Shown: piece by piece, positions 1 through 5,290 of the stretch | Layout of the letters: each line of letters opens with the position of its first letter | Position numbering within the stretch: position 1 is the first letter of the stretch | From: an uncultured Sphingomonadales bacterium | GTDB taxonomy: Bacteria; Pseudomonadota; Alphaproteobacteria; Sphingomonadales; Sphingomonadaceae | Assembly (NCBI GenBank): GCA_903958285.1 | Contig: CAJBSR010000288.1 | Location: forward strand, 1 to 5,290 | Direction of reading: 5' to 3' | DNA length: 5,290 nt | Notes under the pieces: generated by a model | Databases searched by the model: none | The model's input: the letters and a program-made list of their open reading frames with translations, nothing else | Told to the model about the DNA's origin: nothing | Program-made: the position numbers and the translations under genes

Positions 1-494
1 AGATGATGATGTCGTCCTATGTCGGCGTGAATAAGGAATTTGAGCGGCAATATCTTGCAGGTGAGCTGGAGGTTGTGTTTTGCCCGCAAGGGACGCTGGC
101 CGAACGGATGCGCGCAGGCGGCGCGGGCATCCCCGGCTTCTACACCAAGACCGGCGTCGGCACCCAAGTGGCTGATGGCAAAGAGGTGAAGAGCTTTGAC
201 GGGCAGGAGTATATCCTGGAACGCGGCATCTTTGCGGACCTCGCCATTGTGAAGGCGTGGAAGGCCGATGAAAGCGGCAACCTCGTTTTCCGCAAGACGG
301 CGCGCAACTTCAACCTGCCCGCCGCGACCTGCGGCAAGGTTTGCGTGGTCGAGGTCGAAGAGATCGTGCCCGTCGGCAGCCTTGATCCCGACAGCATCCA
401 TCTGCCCGGTGTCTACGTGCAGCGCATGATCATCGGCGCGCCTTATGACAAGAAGATCGAGTTCCGCACCGTGCGTCAGAAGGAGGCGGCATAA
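1..494 (+). CDS. scoA: CoA transferase subunit A (succinyl-CoA:3-ketoacid CoA transferase alpha), 5'-truncated
   Basis: This is the alpha subunit of a class I CoA transferase, which moves CoA between succinyl-CoA and acetoacetate (or a related 3-oxoacid) in the cytoplasm as a complex with subunit B. Only the last ~164 codons are present. The reading frame is open from base 3, and the family's usual length of about 230-240 residues places the true start ~70 codons upstream, so the internal ATGs at 3-11 are not the start. Visible family segments, counted from base 3, are [15 protein letters not shown] (residues 4-18), [15 protein letters not shown] (30-44), FYTKTGVGT (46-54), then [11 protein letters not shown] and KTARNFN, and near the end LPGVYVQR. 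These fit SCOT alpha better than PcaI, but acetoacetate CoA transferase (AtoD-type) cannot be excluded. The TAA overlaps the subunit B start by one base, which suggests coupled, stoichiometric translation. Confidence 0.95.
   Translation, partial: MMMSSYVGVNKEFERQYLAGELEVVFCPQGTLAERMRAGGAGIPGFYTKTGVGTQVADGKEVKSFDGQEYILERGIFADLAIVKAWKADESGNLVFRKTARNFNLPAATCGKVCVVEVEEIVPVGSLDPDSIHLPGVYVQRMIIGAPYDKKIEFRTVRQKEAA
480..486 (+). promoter_or_regulatory. Strong Shine-Dalgarno site for scoB
   Basis: AAGGAGG lies inside the last codons of subunit A, 7 nt before the ATG at 494. It fixes the subunit B start within the TAATG overlap and is the best ribosome site in the window. Confidence 0.85.
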
Positions 495-1129
495 TGGGCT
501 GGTCACGCGATGATATGGCCGCTCGCGCGGCGAGCGAGCTTCAGGACGGCTACTACGTCAATCTCGGCATCGGTATTCCGACGCTGGTTGCGAACCATGT
601 GCCGCAGGGCATCACCGTTACGCTCCAGTCGGAAAACGGGATGCTCGGCATCGGGCCGTTCCCATATGAGGGGGAGGAAGACGCGGACCTGATCAACGCA
701 GGCAAGCAGACAATCTCTGAACTTCCGCAGACGGCCTATTTCGACAGCGCGGCGTCGTTCGCGATGATCCGGGGCGGGCATATCGACCTGACCGTGCTCG
801 GCGCGATGGAAGTCGCGGAAAATGGCGACATCGCCAACTGGATGATCCCCGGCAAAATGATCAAGGGCATGGGCGGCGCGATGGACCTTGTCGCGGGCGT
901 CAAGAAGATCATCGTCGTCATGGAACACAATGCCAAGGACGGCAGCCCCAAGTTCATTCCTGCGTGCACCTTGCCGCTGACGGGCAAGAATGTGGTCGAC
1001 ATGATCGTGACCGATCTCGCCGTGTTCCAGCGGCCGGATCACGCCTCGCCCTTCAAGCTGATCGAAATGGCGCCCGGCGTCACCGCTGATGAGATCAAGG
1101 CCAAGACAACCGCGCACTTCCTCACCTAA
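494..1129 (+). CDS. scoB: CoA transferase subunit B (succinyl-CoA:3-ketoacid CoA transferase beta)
   Basis: This is the catalytic beta subunit, 211 residues and close to the usual ~210 for the family. The class I CoA-transferase signature is clear. LQSENGMLG at residues 44-52 contains Glu47, which in this family forms the glutamyl-CoA thioester intermediate. A Gly-rich segment, [11 protein letters not shown] (23-33), precedes it, and [14 protein letters not shown] followed by [12 protein letters not shown] lies in the middle of the protein. The start at 494 is set by a perfect upstream Shine-Dalgarno and by the one-base overlap with subunit A. The likely role is ketone-body/acetoacetate activation, feeding acetoacetyl-CoA to thiolase. 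The exact 3-oxoacid substrate cannot be read from sequence. Nothing links it functionally to the sugar genes that follow, so it is probably the last gene of its own operon. Confidence 0.96.
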   Translation: MGWSRDDMAARAASELQDGYYVNLGIGIPTLVANHVPQGITVTLQSENGMLGIGPFPYEGEEDADLINAGKQTISELPQTAYFDSAASFAMIRGGHIDLTVLGAMEVAENGDIANWMIPGKMIKGMGGAMDLVAGVKKIIVVMEHNAKDGSPKFIPACTLPLTGKNVVDMIVTDLAVFQRPDHASPFKLIEMAPGVTADEIKAKTTAHFLT

Positions 1130-1143
1130 GCGAGGAGCCTCTG

Positions 1144-1186
1144 CGCCAAGGGAACCGCGTGCCTCCTACGCGATTATCCCTTGGCG
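1144..1186 (+). repeat. Bipartite inverted repeat (hairpin) filling the scoB-galT gap
   Basis: The outer arms CGCCAAGGGA (1144-1153) and TCCCTTGGCG (1177-1186) are a perfect 10-bp inverted repeat. Inside them CGCGT (1156-1160) and ACGCG (1168-1172) form a second 5-bp stem around the loop GCCTCCT (1161-1167). Short unpaired bulges (AC on the left, ATTA on the right) separate the stems. The right arm ends at the base before the galT ATG. No run of T follows, so it is not a canonical Rho-independent terminator. It could be an RNA processing or stability element, a translation-control hairpin, a protein-binding palindrome, or a T-less terminator for the CoA-transferase operon. The pairing is directly visible; the role is unknown. 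Confidence 0.7.
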
Positions 1187-2221
1187 ATGGAGTTTGACCC
1201 CACAGAACATCCGCACAGGCGGTACAACCCGCTGCGCGATGAATGGCTGCTGGTCTCGCCGCACCGCGCCCGGCGCCCTTGGCTTGGGCAACAGGACCCG
1301 CCTGATGCGTCCGACCGGCCGGTGCATGATCCAGCCTGCTATCTCTGCCCGCGCAACGCCCGCGTCACGGGGGAGGCGAACCCAGACTATGCGGGCACGT
1401 ATGTTTTCGAGAATGATTTTGCAGCGCTGTTGCCCGACGCGCCCGCGCCGCAGACGCTTGACCCTTTGTTCCATGCCGCAGGCGCGCAGGGGACGAGCCG
1501 CGTCATCTGCTTTTCGCCCGACCATTCCAAGTCGCTGCCGGAACTTGATCTGCCCGCCATTGAAGGTGTGATCGACGCTTGGGTCGAGCAAACGGCGGAT
1601 TTGGGGAAGCGCTTTGCCCATGTGCAGCTGTTTGAAAACCGTGGTGCGATGATGGGCGCTTCAAATCCGCACCCGCACGGGCAGGTCTGGGCCACAAGCT
1701 ATTTGCCCGATGAGCCCGCGACCGAAGACCGGACACAGGCCGATTGGCTGGCTGTGAATGGCCAGCCCATGTTGTTGGAACTTGCCGAACGGGAAGCGGG
1801 TGGGCCGCGCGTGGTGGTGGAGACGGACGATTGGCTCGTGATCGTTCCTTATTGGGCCGCTTGGCCGTTTGAGACGTTGCTGTTGCCGCGCCTTCGCATC
1901 GCGCGAATCACGGACCTCGACGCGCCGCGCCGCCGGAGCCTTGCGCCGGTGCTGAAGGAATTGACGACACGGTATGACAATCTGTTCGCCACGGCCTTTC
2001 CCTATTCGATGGGCTGGCACGGCGCGCCCTTCGGGCCTGCCCGGATCGACCATTGGCAGTTGCACGCCCATTTCTACCCGCCACTGCTACGGTCCGCCTC
2101 GGTCCGGAAATTCATGGTCGGCTATGAATTGCTCGCTGAACCGCAGCGGGACCTGACGGCGGAACAGGCGGCGGAGCGGCTTCGTGCCCAATCGACGGTA
2201 CATTATCGGGATGCCCGATGA
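1187..2221 (+). CDS. galT: Galactose-1-phosphate uridylyltransferase
   Basis: GalT swaps UMP between UDP-glucose and galactose-1-phosphate, giving UDP-galactose and glucose-1-phosphate (Leloir pathway, cytoplasm). The protein is 344 residues (E. coli 348) and colinear with E. coli GalT as I recall it. NPHPHGQ carries the nucleophile His164, which becomes uridylylated, with Gln166 behind it. The zinc ligands correspond to Cys51, Cys54 (CYLC), His113 (SPDHS) and His162. The second metal site corresponds to Glu180, His278 (GWH), His293 and His295 (HWQLHAH). PFETLLLP and [13 protein letters not shown] are also typical. I prefer the ATG at 1187 because HPHRRYNPL then starts at a family-like distance from the N-terminus. 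An in-frame TTG at 1181 would add two residues but lies inside the hairpin arm. Neither start has a clear Shine-Dalgarno. The gene is in the same frame as scoB and overlaps galK by four bases. Confidence 0.97.
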   Translation: MEFDPTEHPHRRYNPLRDEWLLVSPHRARRPWLGQQDPPDASDRPVHDPACYLCPRNARVTGEANPDYAGTYVFENDFAALLPDAPAPQTLDPLFHAAGAQGTSRVICFSPDHSKSLPELDLPAIEGVIDAWVEQTADLGKRFAHVQLFENRGAMMGASNPHPHGQVWATSYLPDEPATEDRTQADWLAVNGQPMLLELAEREAGGPRVVVETDDWLVIVPYWAAWPFETLLLPRLRIARITDLDAPRRRSLAPVLKELTTRYDNLFATAFPYSMGWHGAPFGPARIDHWQLHAHFYPPLLRSASVRKFMVGYELLAEPQRDLTAEQAAERLRAQSTVHYRDAR

Positions 2222-3372
2222 CTGACCTTGTCGACCGCGTCCGCCGGGGATTTGCGGACGCCTATGGTGGAGTGCCGGACCTGATTGCGCGCGCGCCGGG
2301 TCGGGTGAACCTGATCGGCGAGCATACCGATTATAATGACGGCTTCGTCCTTCCTGCGGCCATCAGTGGCCAGACGCTCGTTGCCGCCAGGCGCATTGCG
2401 GGCCGCCGGATCGAGGTGGTGGCGACCGATTTTCAGGGTGAGCGGGACAGCTTTCTGCTCGACAAGGAGATGGCACATAGCCCGGACCCGCATTGGGCGG
2501 ACTATGTGCGTGGCATGGTGATTGCCATGGAGCGCGCGGGGCTCCGCATATCCGGTGCGCAGCTCGCGGTTGCAGGCGATGTGCCGCGCGGTGCGGGCCT
2601 GTCTTCCTCTGCCTCCCTCACTGTGGCGGTTGGCCTGGCGTTGGGGCGGCTGTCAAAGCTGACCATCGACCCGACCGCCTTGGCCCGCATGTCGCAAGCG
2701 GCTGAGACGGATTTTGTCGGGACGCGTATCGGGATCATGGATCAGCTGGTTTCGGCACGCGGTGTGGCAGGACATGCCTTGCTCATCGATTGTAGGTCGC
2801 TGGACTGCAGGCCTGTGCCCATCCCGCCCGATGCTGCGATCCTGATTGTGCATTCCGGTATTGAGCGTGGACTGGTGGATGGTGCCTATAATGCGCGGCG
2901 CACCCAATGTGAGGCTGCGTCGCGTGCGCTGGGCGTCCCGGCGCTCCGCGATGCGGACATGAAGATGCTGGAGGCCAGTCATGCCCTGATGGACGACATC
3001 ACCTTCCGCCGGGCGCGGCATGTGATTACCGAAAATGCACGGACGTTGTCTGCCGCCGACGCCCTTTCGCGCGGCGACCTTCACACATTGGGCAATTTGA
3101 TGGCCGCATCGCACGCGTCGATGCGCGATGATTTTGAGATCACGCTGCCGCCTATCGATCAGTTGGTGGCTCTGTTGCAGGATGCCATTGCGGAGGACGG
3201 CGGCGCGCGCATGACCGGTGGGGGCTTTGGCGGCGCCGTCGTGGCTGTGCTGTCCAAGGGGCGTTTGGGCGCAGCGCAAGCCGCGGTTCTTGCCGCTTAC
3301 CGGACCCCTGACGGCACGTTTCCCCTGATGCTTGTCGAAACTGCATCGGACGGTGCCTCTCTGCTCGCATGA
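2218..3372 (+). CDS. galK: Galactokinase
   Basis: GalK phosphorylates alpha-D-galactose at C1 with ATP, the first committed step of the Leloir pathway. It is a 384-residue GHMP kinase (E. coli 382). The galactokinase signature [15 protein letters not shown] covers residues 28-42; Arg29, Glu35, His36 and Asp38 are the expected active-site and sugar-contacting residues. The ATP-binding GHMP motif [11 protein letters not shown] spans 123-133. The catalytic Asp175 is in GIMDQ, and the C-terminal motif [12 protein letters not shown] spans 329-340. All key residues are intact. The start lies in an ATGA overlap with galT and has no strong Shine-Dalgarno, so its translation is probably coupled to galT. 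Supply of UDP-galactose/UDP-glucose by GalE must come from elsewhere, since galE is not in the window. Confidence 0.97.
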   Translation: MTDLVDRVRRGFADAYGGVPDLIARAPGRVNLIGEHTDYNDGFVLPAAISGQTLVAARRIAGRRIEVVATDFQGERDSFLLDKEMAHSPDPHWADYVRGMVIAMERAGLRISGAQLAVAGDVPRGAGLSSSASLTVAVGLALGRLSKLTIDPTALARMSQAAETDFVGTRIGIMDQLVSARGVAGHALLIDCRSLDCRPVPIPPDAAILIVHSGIERGLVDGAYNARRTQCEAASRALGVPALRDADMKMLEASHALMDDITFRRARHVITENARTLSAADALSRGDLHTLGNLMAASHASMRDDFEITLPPIDQLVALLQDAIAEDGGARMTGGGFGGAVVAVLSKGRLGAAQAAVLAAYRTPDGTFPLMLVETASDGASLLA

Positions 3373-3394
3373 TCCATCCTAAAAGTGCGACCGC

Positions 3395-3408
3395 GCATGA
3401 TTCCATGC
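3395..3408 (+). repeat. Short inverted repeat GCATG-ATTC-CATGC
   Basis: Two 5-bp arms (3395-3399 and 3404-3408) flank a 4-base spacer 23 bases after the galK stop. An imperfect copy of the left part, GCATGATCCAT, spans the galK stop at 3367-3377. The stem is too short and lacks a T tract, so it is a poor terminator. It directly abuts the CAATCGATTG palindrome and could be part of a compound operator. Confidence 0.35.
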
Positions 3409-3419
3409 AATCGATTGTT
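3406..3419 (+). promoter_or_regulatory. Candidate LacI-family operator before the GH68 gene
   Basis: TGCAATCGATTGTT contains the perfect 10-bp palindrome CAATCGATTG (3408-3417) centred on CG. LacI/GalR-family sugar regulators typically bind such even palindromes with a central CpG and AA/TT flanks. It sits about 60 bases before the GH68 start and overlaps the possible -35 element, a position suited to repression. The regulator itself is not in the window, and the match is to a general consensus from memory. Confidence 0.45.
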
Positions 3420-3442
3420 GAAATCTTCGCTTTGCGTGATAT
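3415..3442 (+). promoter_or_regulatory. Possible sigma-70-type promoter for the GH68-fructokinase pair
   Basis: TTGTTG (3415-3420) and TGATAT (3437-3442) are spaced by 16 bases and would give a transcript starting near 3449, with a leader of about 30 nt. The -10 match is imperfect. TTGAAA at 3418-3423 is an alternative -35 but has no good -10 at the right distance. The gap is the only place upstream of the GH68 gene where a promoter would fall outside coding sequence. Confidence 0.3.
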
Positions 3443-3464
3443 GGGCGGCGGATGAGTTGGGGAT

Positions 3465-3471
3465 GGAGGGG
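3465..3471 (+). promoter_or_regulatory. Shine-Dalgarno site that decides the GTG start of the GH68 gene
   Basis: GGAGGGG ends 8 nt before the GTG at 3480. An in-frame TGA at 3453-3455 closes the frame upstream and there is no in-frame ATG in between, so this site and the GTG together fix the start. Confidence 0.75.
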
Positions 3472-3479
3472 CAAAACAG

Positions 3480-4643
3480 GTGGATGAAGCGCAGGGCACT
3501 TTGCCGACATCTGTCTGGCACCCCGATTGCGTTGCGCGCATCGTGGAGGGGCAACCGCACGTCATCCCCCATATTCGCCGCTCCGATGTGGTTGGCATCC
3601 TTCCGGGCTTTGATCTTTGGGACATGTGGCCCGTCCAGAATGTTGACGGCACAACAGCGCGCTTCGATGGCTGGACGCTTTGGCTCATGCTGTCCGCGCC
3701 GCTCCAGCCAGACCCGGAATCCCGCCACCACCGCGCGCACATCCGTTTGGTGACGGAGAAGGATGGCGTTTGGAAAGACTGCGGCAATCTCCTCCCCGAC
3801 ACCGCCAACCCCGGCAGCCGCGAATGGGCAGGCTCGGCTCTATTTGATCCGGCCAGCGGGCGACTGACGCTGTTTTACACGGCGGCCGGAATGCGGGGGG
3901 AGCCGAAGCCAACGGTTGCCCAGCGGCTGTTCCAAGCGTCCGCGCAATTGAGGGTGACAGACGGATCGGCTTCGACCGTCGGCTGGACAGAGCCGATGGA
4001 GTCGGTGTGCAGCGACGGCCACCATTATGTGATCGTCGGAGCGGTTGAAGGCCTGCCCGGCGCGATCAAAGGCTTTCGTGATCCGGCGCACTTCCGGGAC
4101 CCGGCGACGGGCGCGGACTATCTGTTTTTCACAGGCTCGCTGCATTCCTCGACCAGCGACTGGAACGGCGTGATCGGTGTCGCCCGTGCGGCAAACGCGT
4201 ATCACGACAGCTGGGAACTTTTGCCGCCTGTCTTGTCTGCCGATGGCCTGAACAATGAACTGGAACGGCCCGTGATGATCGCGCGGGACGGGCGCTATTA
4301 TCTCTTTTGGTCGACGCAGCGGAAGGTGTTCGCGCCGGGCGTGAGCGGCCCCAATGGGCTGTATGGTGTCGTGGGGGAAAGTCCACTTGGCCCGTTCGTT
4401 CCCTTAAATGGGACTGGCCTCGTCGCCGCCAATCCCGCCGATGCGCCCTTCCAAAGCTATAGCTGGTGGGTGACATCTGATCTGACAGTCCATGGCTTTG
4501 CGGACTTGATTGGCGTTTCGGACGCGCAGGATATTGTCGATGATCCCGAATGGCGCCGCGGCCATTTCGCAGGCGGACCCGCGCCTATATTCCGGCTTCA
4601 TCTGGATGGTGATCATGCTAGCGTCCGCGCGGAGGCGGAATGA
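3480..4643 (+). CDS. Glycoside hydrolase family 68 protein (levansucrase/invertase-type sucrase)
   Basis: GH68 enzymes cleave sucrose through a fructosyl-enzyme intermediate, then hydrolyse it or build fructans. The protein is 387 residues. The catalytic triad is recognisable: nucleophile Asp48 in LWDMWP, transition-state Asp201 in GFRDP, and acid/base Glu262 in ELERP. DGWTLWLML, EWAGSALF, LFYT, PNGLYG and GPFVPLNGTGLV are further family segments. The nucleophile falls at residue 48, as in Z. mobilis SacB by my recollection, which supports the GTG start. Like the Z. mobilis enzymes it has no signal peptide, so it is cytoplasmic or exported by an unusual route. It is ~35 residues shorter than SacB (423), mostly at the C-terminus. 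Two odd residues are Ala117, where SacB proteins usually have Ser (EWSG), and Gln280, at the position of B. subtilis Arg360. Levansucrase versus beta-fructofuranosidase cannot be settled from sequence. It overlaps the fructokinase by four bases. Confidence 0.93.
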   Translation: MDEAQGTLPTSVWHPDCVARIVEGQPHVIPHIRRSDVVGILPGFDLWDMWPVQNVDGTTARFDGWTLWLMLSAPLQPDPESRHHRAHIRLVTEKDGVWKDCGNLLPDTANPGSREWAGSALFDPASGRLTLFYTAAGMRGEPKPTVAQRLFQASAQLRVTDGSASTVGWTEPMESVCSDGHHYVIVGAVEGLPGAIKGFRDPAHFRDPATGADYLFFTGSLHSSTSDWNGVIGVARAANAYHDSWELLPPVLSADGLNNELERPVMIARDGRYYLFWSTQRKVFAPGVSGPNGLYGVVGESPLGPFVPLNGTGLVAANPADAPFQSYSWWVTSDLTVHGFADLIGVSDAQDIVDDPEWRRGHFAGGPAPIFRLHLDGDHASVRAEAE

Positions 4644-5290
4644 GCGGAACGCATTACGGGTTGATTGAGGCGGGTGGCACCAAGTTTGTGCTTGGCATCG
4701 CCGACGCTGACGGCGCGATCCTTCAGCGCCGCCGCATCCCGACATTAGATCCGGGCGAAACGATGTCGGCGGCCTGTGACTGGTTCCGCAGCCACGATCT
4801 TCCCTATGCAGGTTTCGGTATTGCGTCCTTTGGCCCGCTTGATCTTGATAAGGCCTCGCCCAATTGGGGCAGCATCACCCGCACTCCCAAGCCGGGCTGG
4901 AGCGGTGCCAATCTTGTGCAGCCCTTTGCAGAAGCCTTTGGCTGTCCCGTCGCGATTGACACCGACGTCAACGGTGCCGCCCTTGCCGAAGCACGTTGGG
5001 GCGCGGGGCAGGGCAAGCGGCTGAGCCTTTACCTCACCATCGGCACGGGCGTCGGCGGTGGCGCCGTGGTGGATGGTCGCATTCTCCATGGTTTGAGCCA
5101 CCCCGAAATGGGGCATATGCGCCTGCCGCGCCATCCGGATGATGCGGGCTTTGCCGGCGCCTGCCCCTTCCACGGGGCATGTATGGAAGGATTGGCGAGC
5201 GGCCCTGCCATCCTCGCGCGCTGGGGCAAATCTCTATCTGAATGCCAGCCCGGCGGGGACGAGCAGCAGATGATCGCCTGGTATCTCGCG
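4640..5290 (+). CDS. frk: ROK-family fructokinase, 3'-truncated by window end
   Basis: Fructokinase phosphorylates fructose to fructose-6-phosphate with ATP, here most likely the fructose released by the adjacent GH68 enzyme. The start is the ATG in the ATGA overlap, preceded by GGAGG (4631-4635). The first 217 codons are present of a family length near 300. ROK hallmarks are EAGGTK (residues 10-15, phosphate-binding loop), DTDVNGAALAE (107-117, with Asp109 as the likely catalytic base) and TIGTGVGGG (133-141, second ATP phosphate loop). HPEMGHM (154-160) is followed by CPFHGAC (175-181). His159, Cys175, His178 and Cys181 form the zinc-binding cluster of bacterial ROK kinases. ASFGPLDLD and GSITRTPKPGW match Z. 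mobilis Frk as I recall it, which argues for fructokinase over glucokinase. The frame is still open at the last base. Confidence 0.94.
   Translation, partial: MSGTHYGLIEAGGTKFVLGIADADGAILQRRRIPTLDPGETMSAACDWFRSHDLPYAGFGIASFGPLDLDKASPNWGSITRTPKPGWSGANLVQPFAEAFGCPVAIDTDVNGAALAEARWGAGQGKRLSLYLTIGTGVGGGAVVDGRILHGLSHPEMGHMRLPRHPDDAGFAGACPFHGACMEGLASGPAILARWGKSLSECQPGGDEQQMIAWYLA

Noticed and set aside
503..1117. Long open frame on the minus strand opposite scoB (204 codons)
   Set aside because: It lies entirely inside a confidently identified gene, has no recognisable domain and reflects GC-rich codon use.
1181..1186. TTG at 1181 as the galT start
   Set aside because: It adds only two residues, is a rare start codon, lies in a hairpin arm and has no Shine-Dalgarno. 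The ATG at 1187 is preferred, though TTG is not excluded.
1144..1186. Canonical Rho-independent terminator after scoB
   Set aside because: The stem is strong, but GATGGAG follows instead of a T tract and the galT start codon is immediately adjacent.
1089..1571. Plus-strand 160-codon frame overlapping the scoB end and galT start
   Set aside because: It is an alternative frame of scoB/galT with an Arg/Pro-rich product; the galT frame is secured by catalytic and metal-site residues.
3385..3753. 122-codon plus-strand frame starting in the gap after galK
   Set aside because: It is out of frame with the GH68 gene it overlaps, has no Shine-Dalgarno, and its product shows no family signal.
2653..3808. 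Minus-strand open frames across galK and the GH68 start (up to 218 codons)
   Set aside because: They are antisense to well-conserved genes, shift frame among themselves, and show low-complexity Arg/Pro/Ser composition with no family motif.
1..5290. CRISPR array, tRNA/rRNA gene, insertion sequence or phage/defence system
   Set aside because: No regularly spaced repeats, cloverleaf-like segment, transposase or recombinase motif, or terminal inverted repeats were seen. All long frames are accounted for by metabolic enzymes.

Overview
The window is gene-dense, GC-rich bacterial DNA with every gene on the + strand. The predicted proteins point to an alphaproteobacterium, most likely of the order Sphingomonadales. 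The strongest pointer is the last pair of genes, a signal-peptide-less GH68 fructosyltransferase/sucrase followed by a ROK fructokinase, both of which resemble the Zymomonas mobilis enzymes as I remember them. This placement is an inference from recalled sequences, not a database result.

Layout: (1) 1-1129 holds a CoA-transferase pair, the C-terminal two thirds of subunit A and a complete subunit B. They overlap by one base at TAATG and are probably a succinyl-CoA:3-ketoacid (acetoacetate) CoA transferase. (2) 1130-1186 is a 57-bp gap almost filled by a 10-bp perfect inverted repeat with a nested second stem. It ends directly against the galT ATG. (3) 1187-3372 holds galT and galK, overlapping by four bases (ATGA), two enzymes of the Leloir galactose pathway. 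(4) 3373-3479 is a 107-bp gap with a LacI-family-like palindrome, a possible promoter and a good Shine-Dalgarno site. (5) 3480 to the window end holds the GH68 gene (GTG start) and a ROK fructokinase that is cut by the window edge. These two also overlap by four bases (ATGA).

How they fit together: GalK phosphorylates galactose and GalT exchanges it with UDP-glucose to give glucose-1-phosphate. galE is not in the window. The GH68 enzyme would split sucrose (or transfer its fructosyl group), and the fructokinase would feed the freed fructose into central metabolism. The block from 1187 onward therefore looks like a sugar-use cluster (galactose plus sucrose) beside an unrelated ketone-body/acyl-CoA operon. 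The most informative details are the hairpin at the galT start, the candidate operator/promoter before the GH68 gene, and two substitutions in the GH68 active-site surroundings that may favour hydrolysis over polymer synthesis. I found no evidence for a wholly new system, mobile element, CRISPR array or RNA gene.
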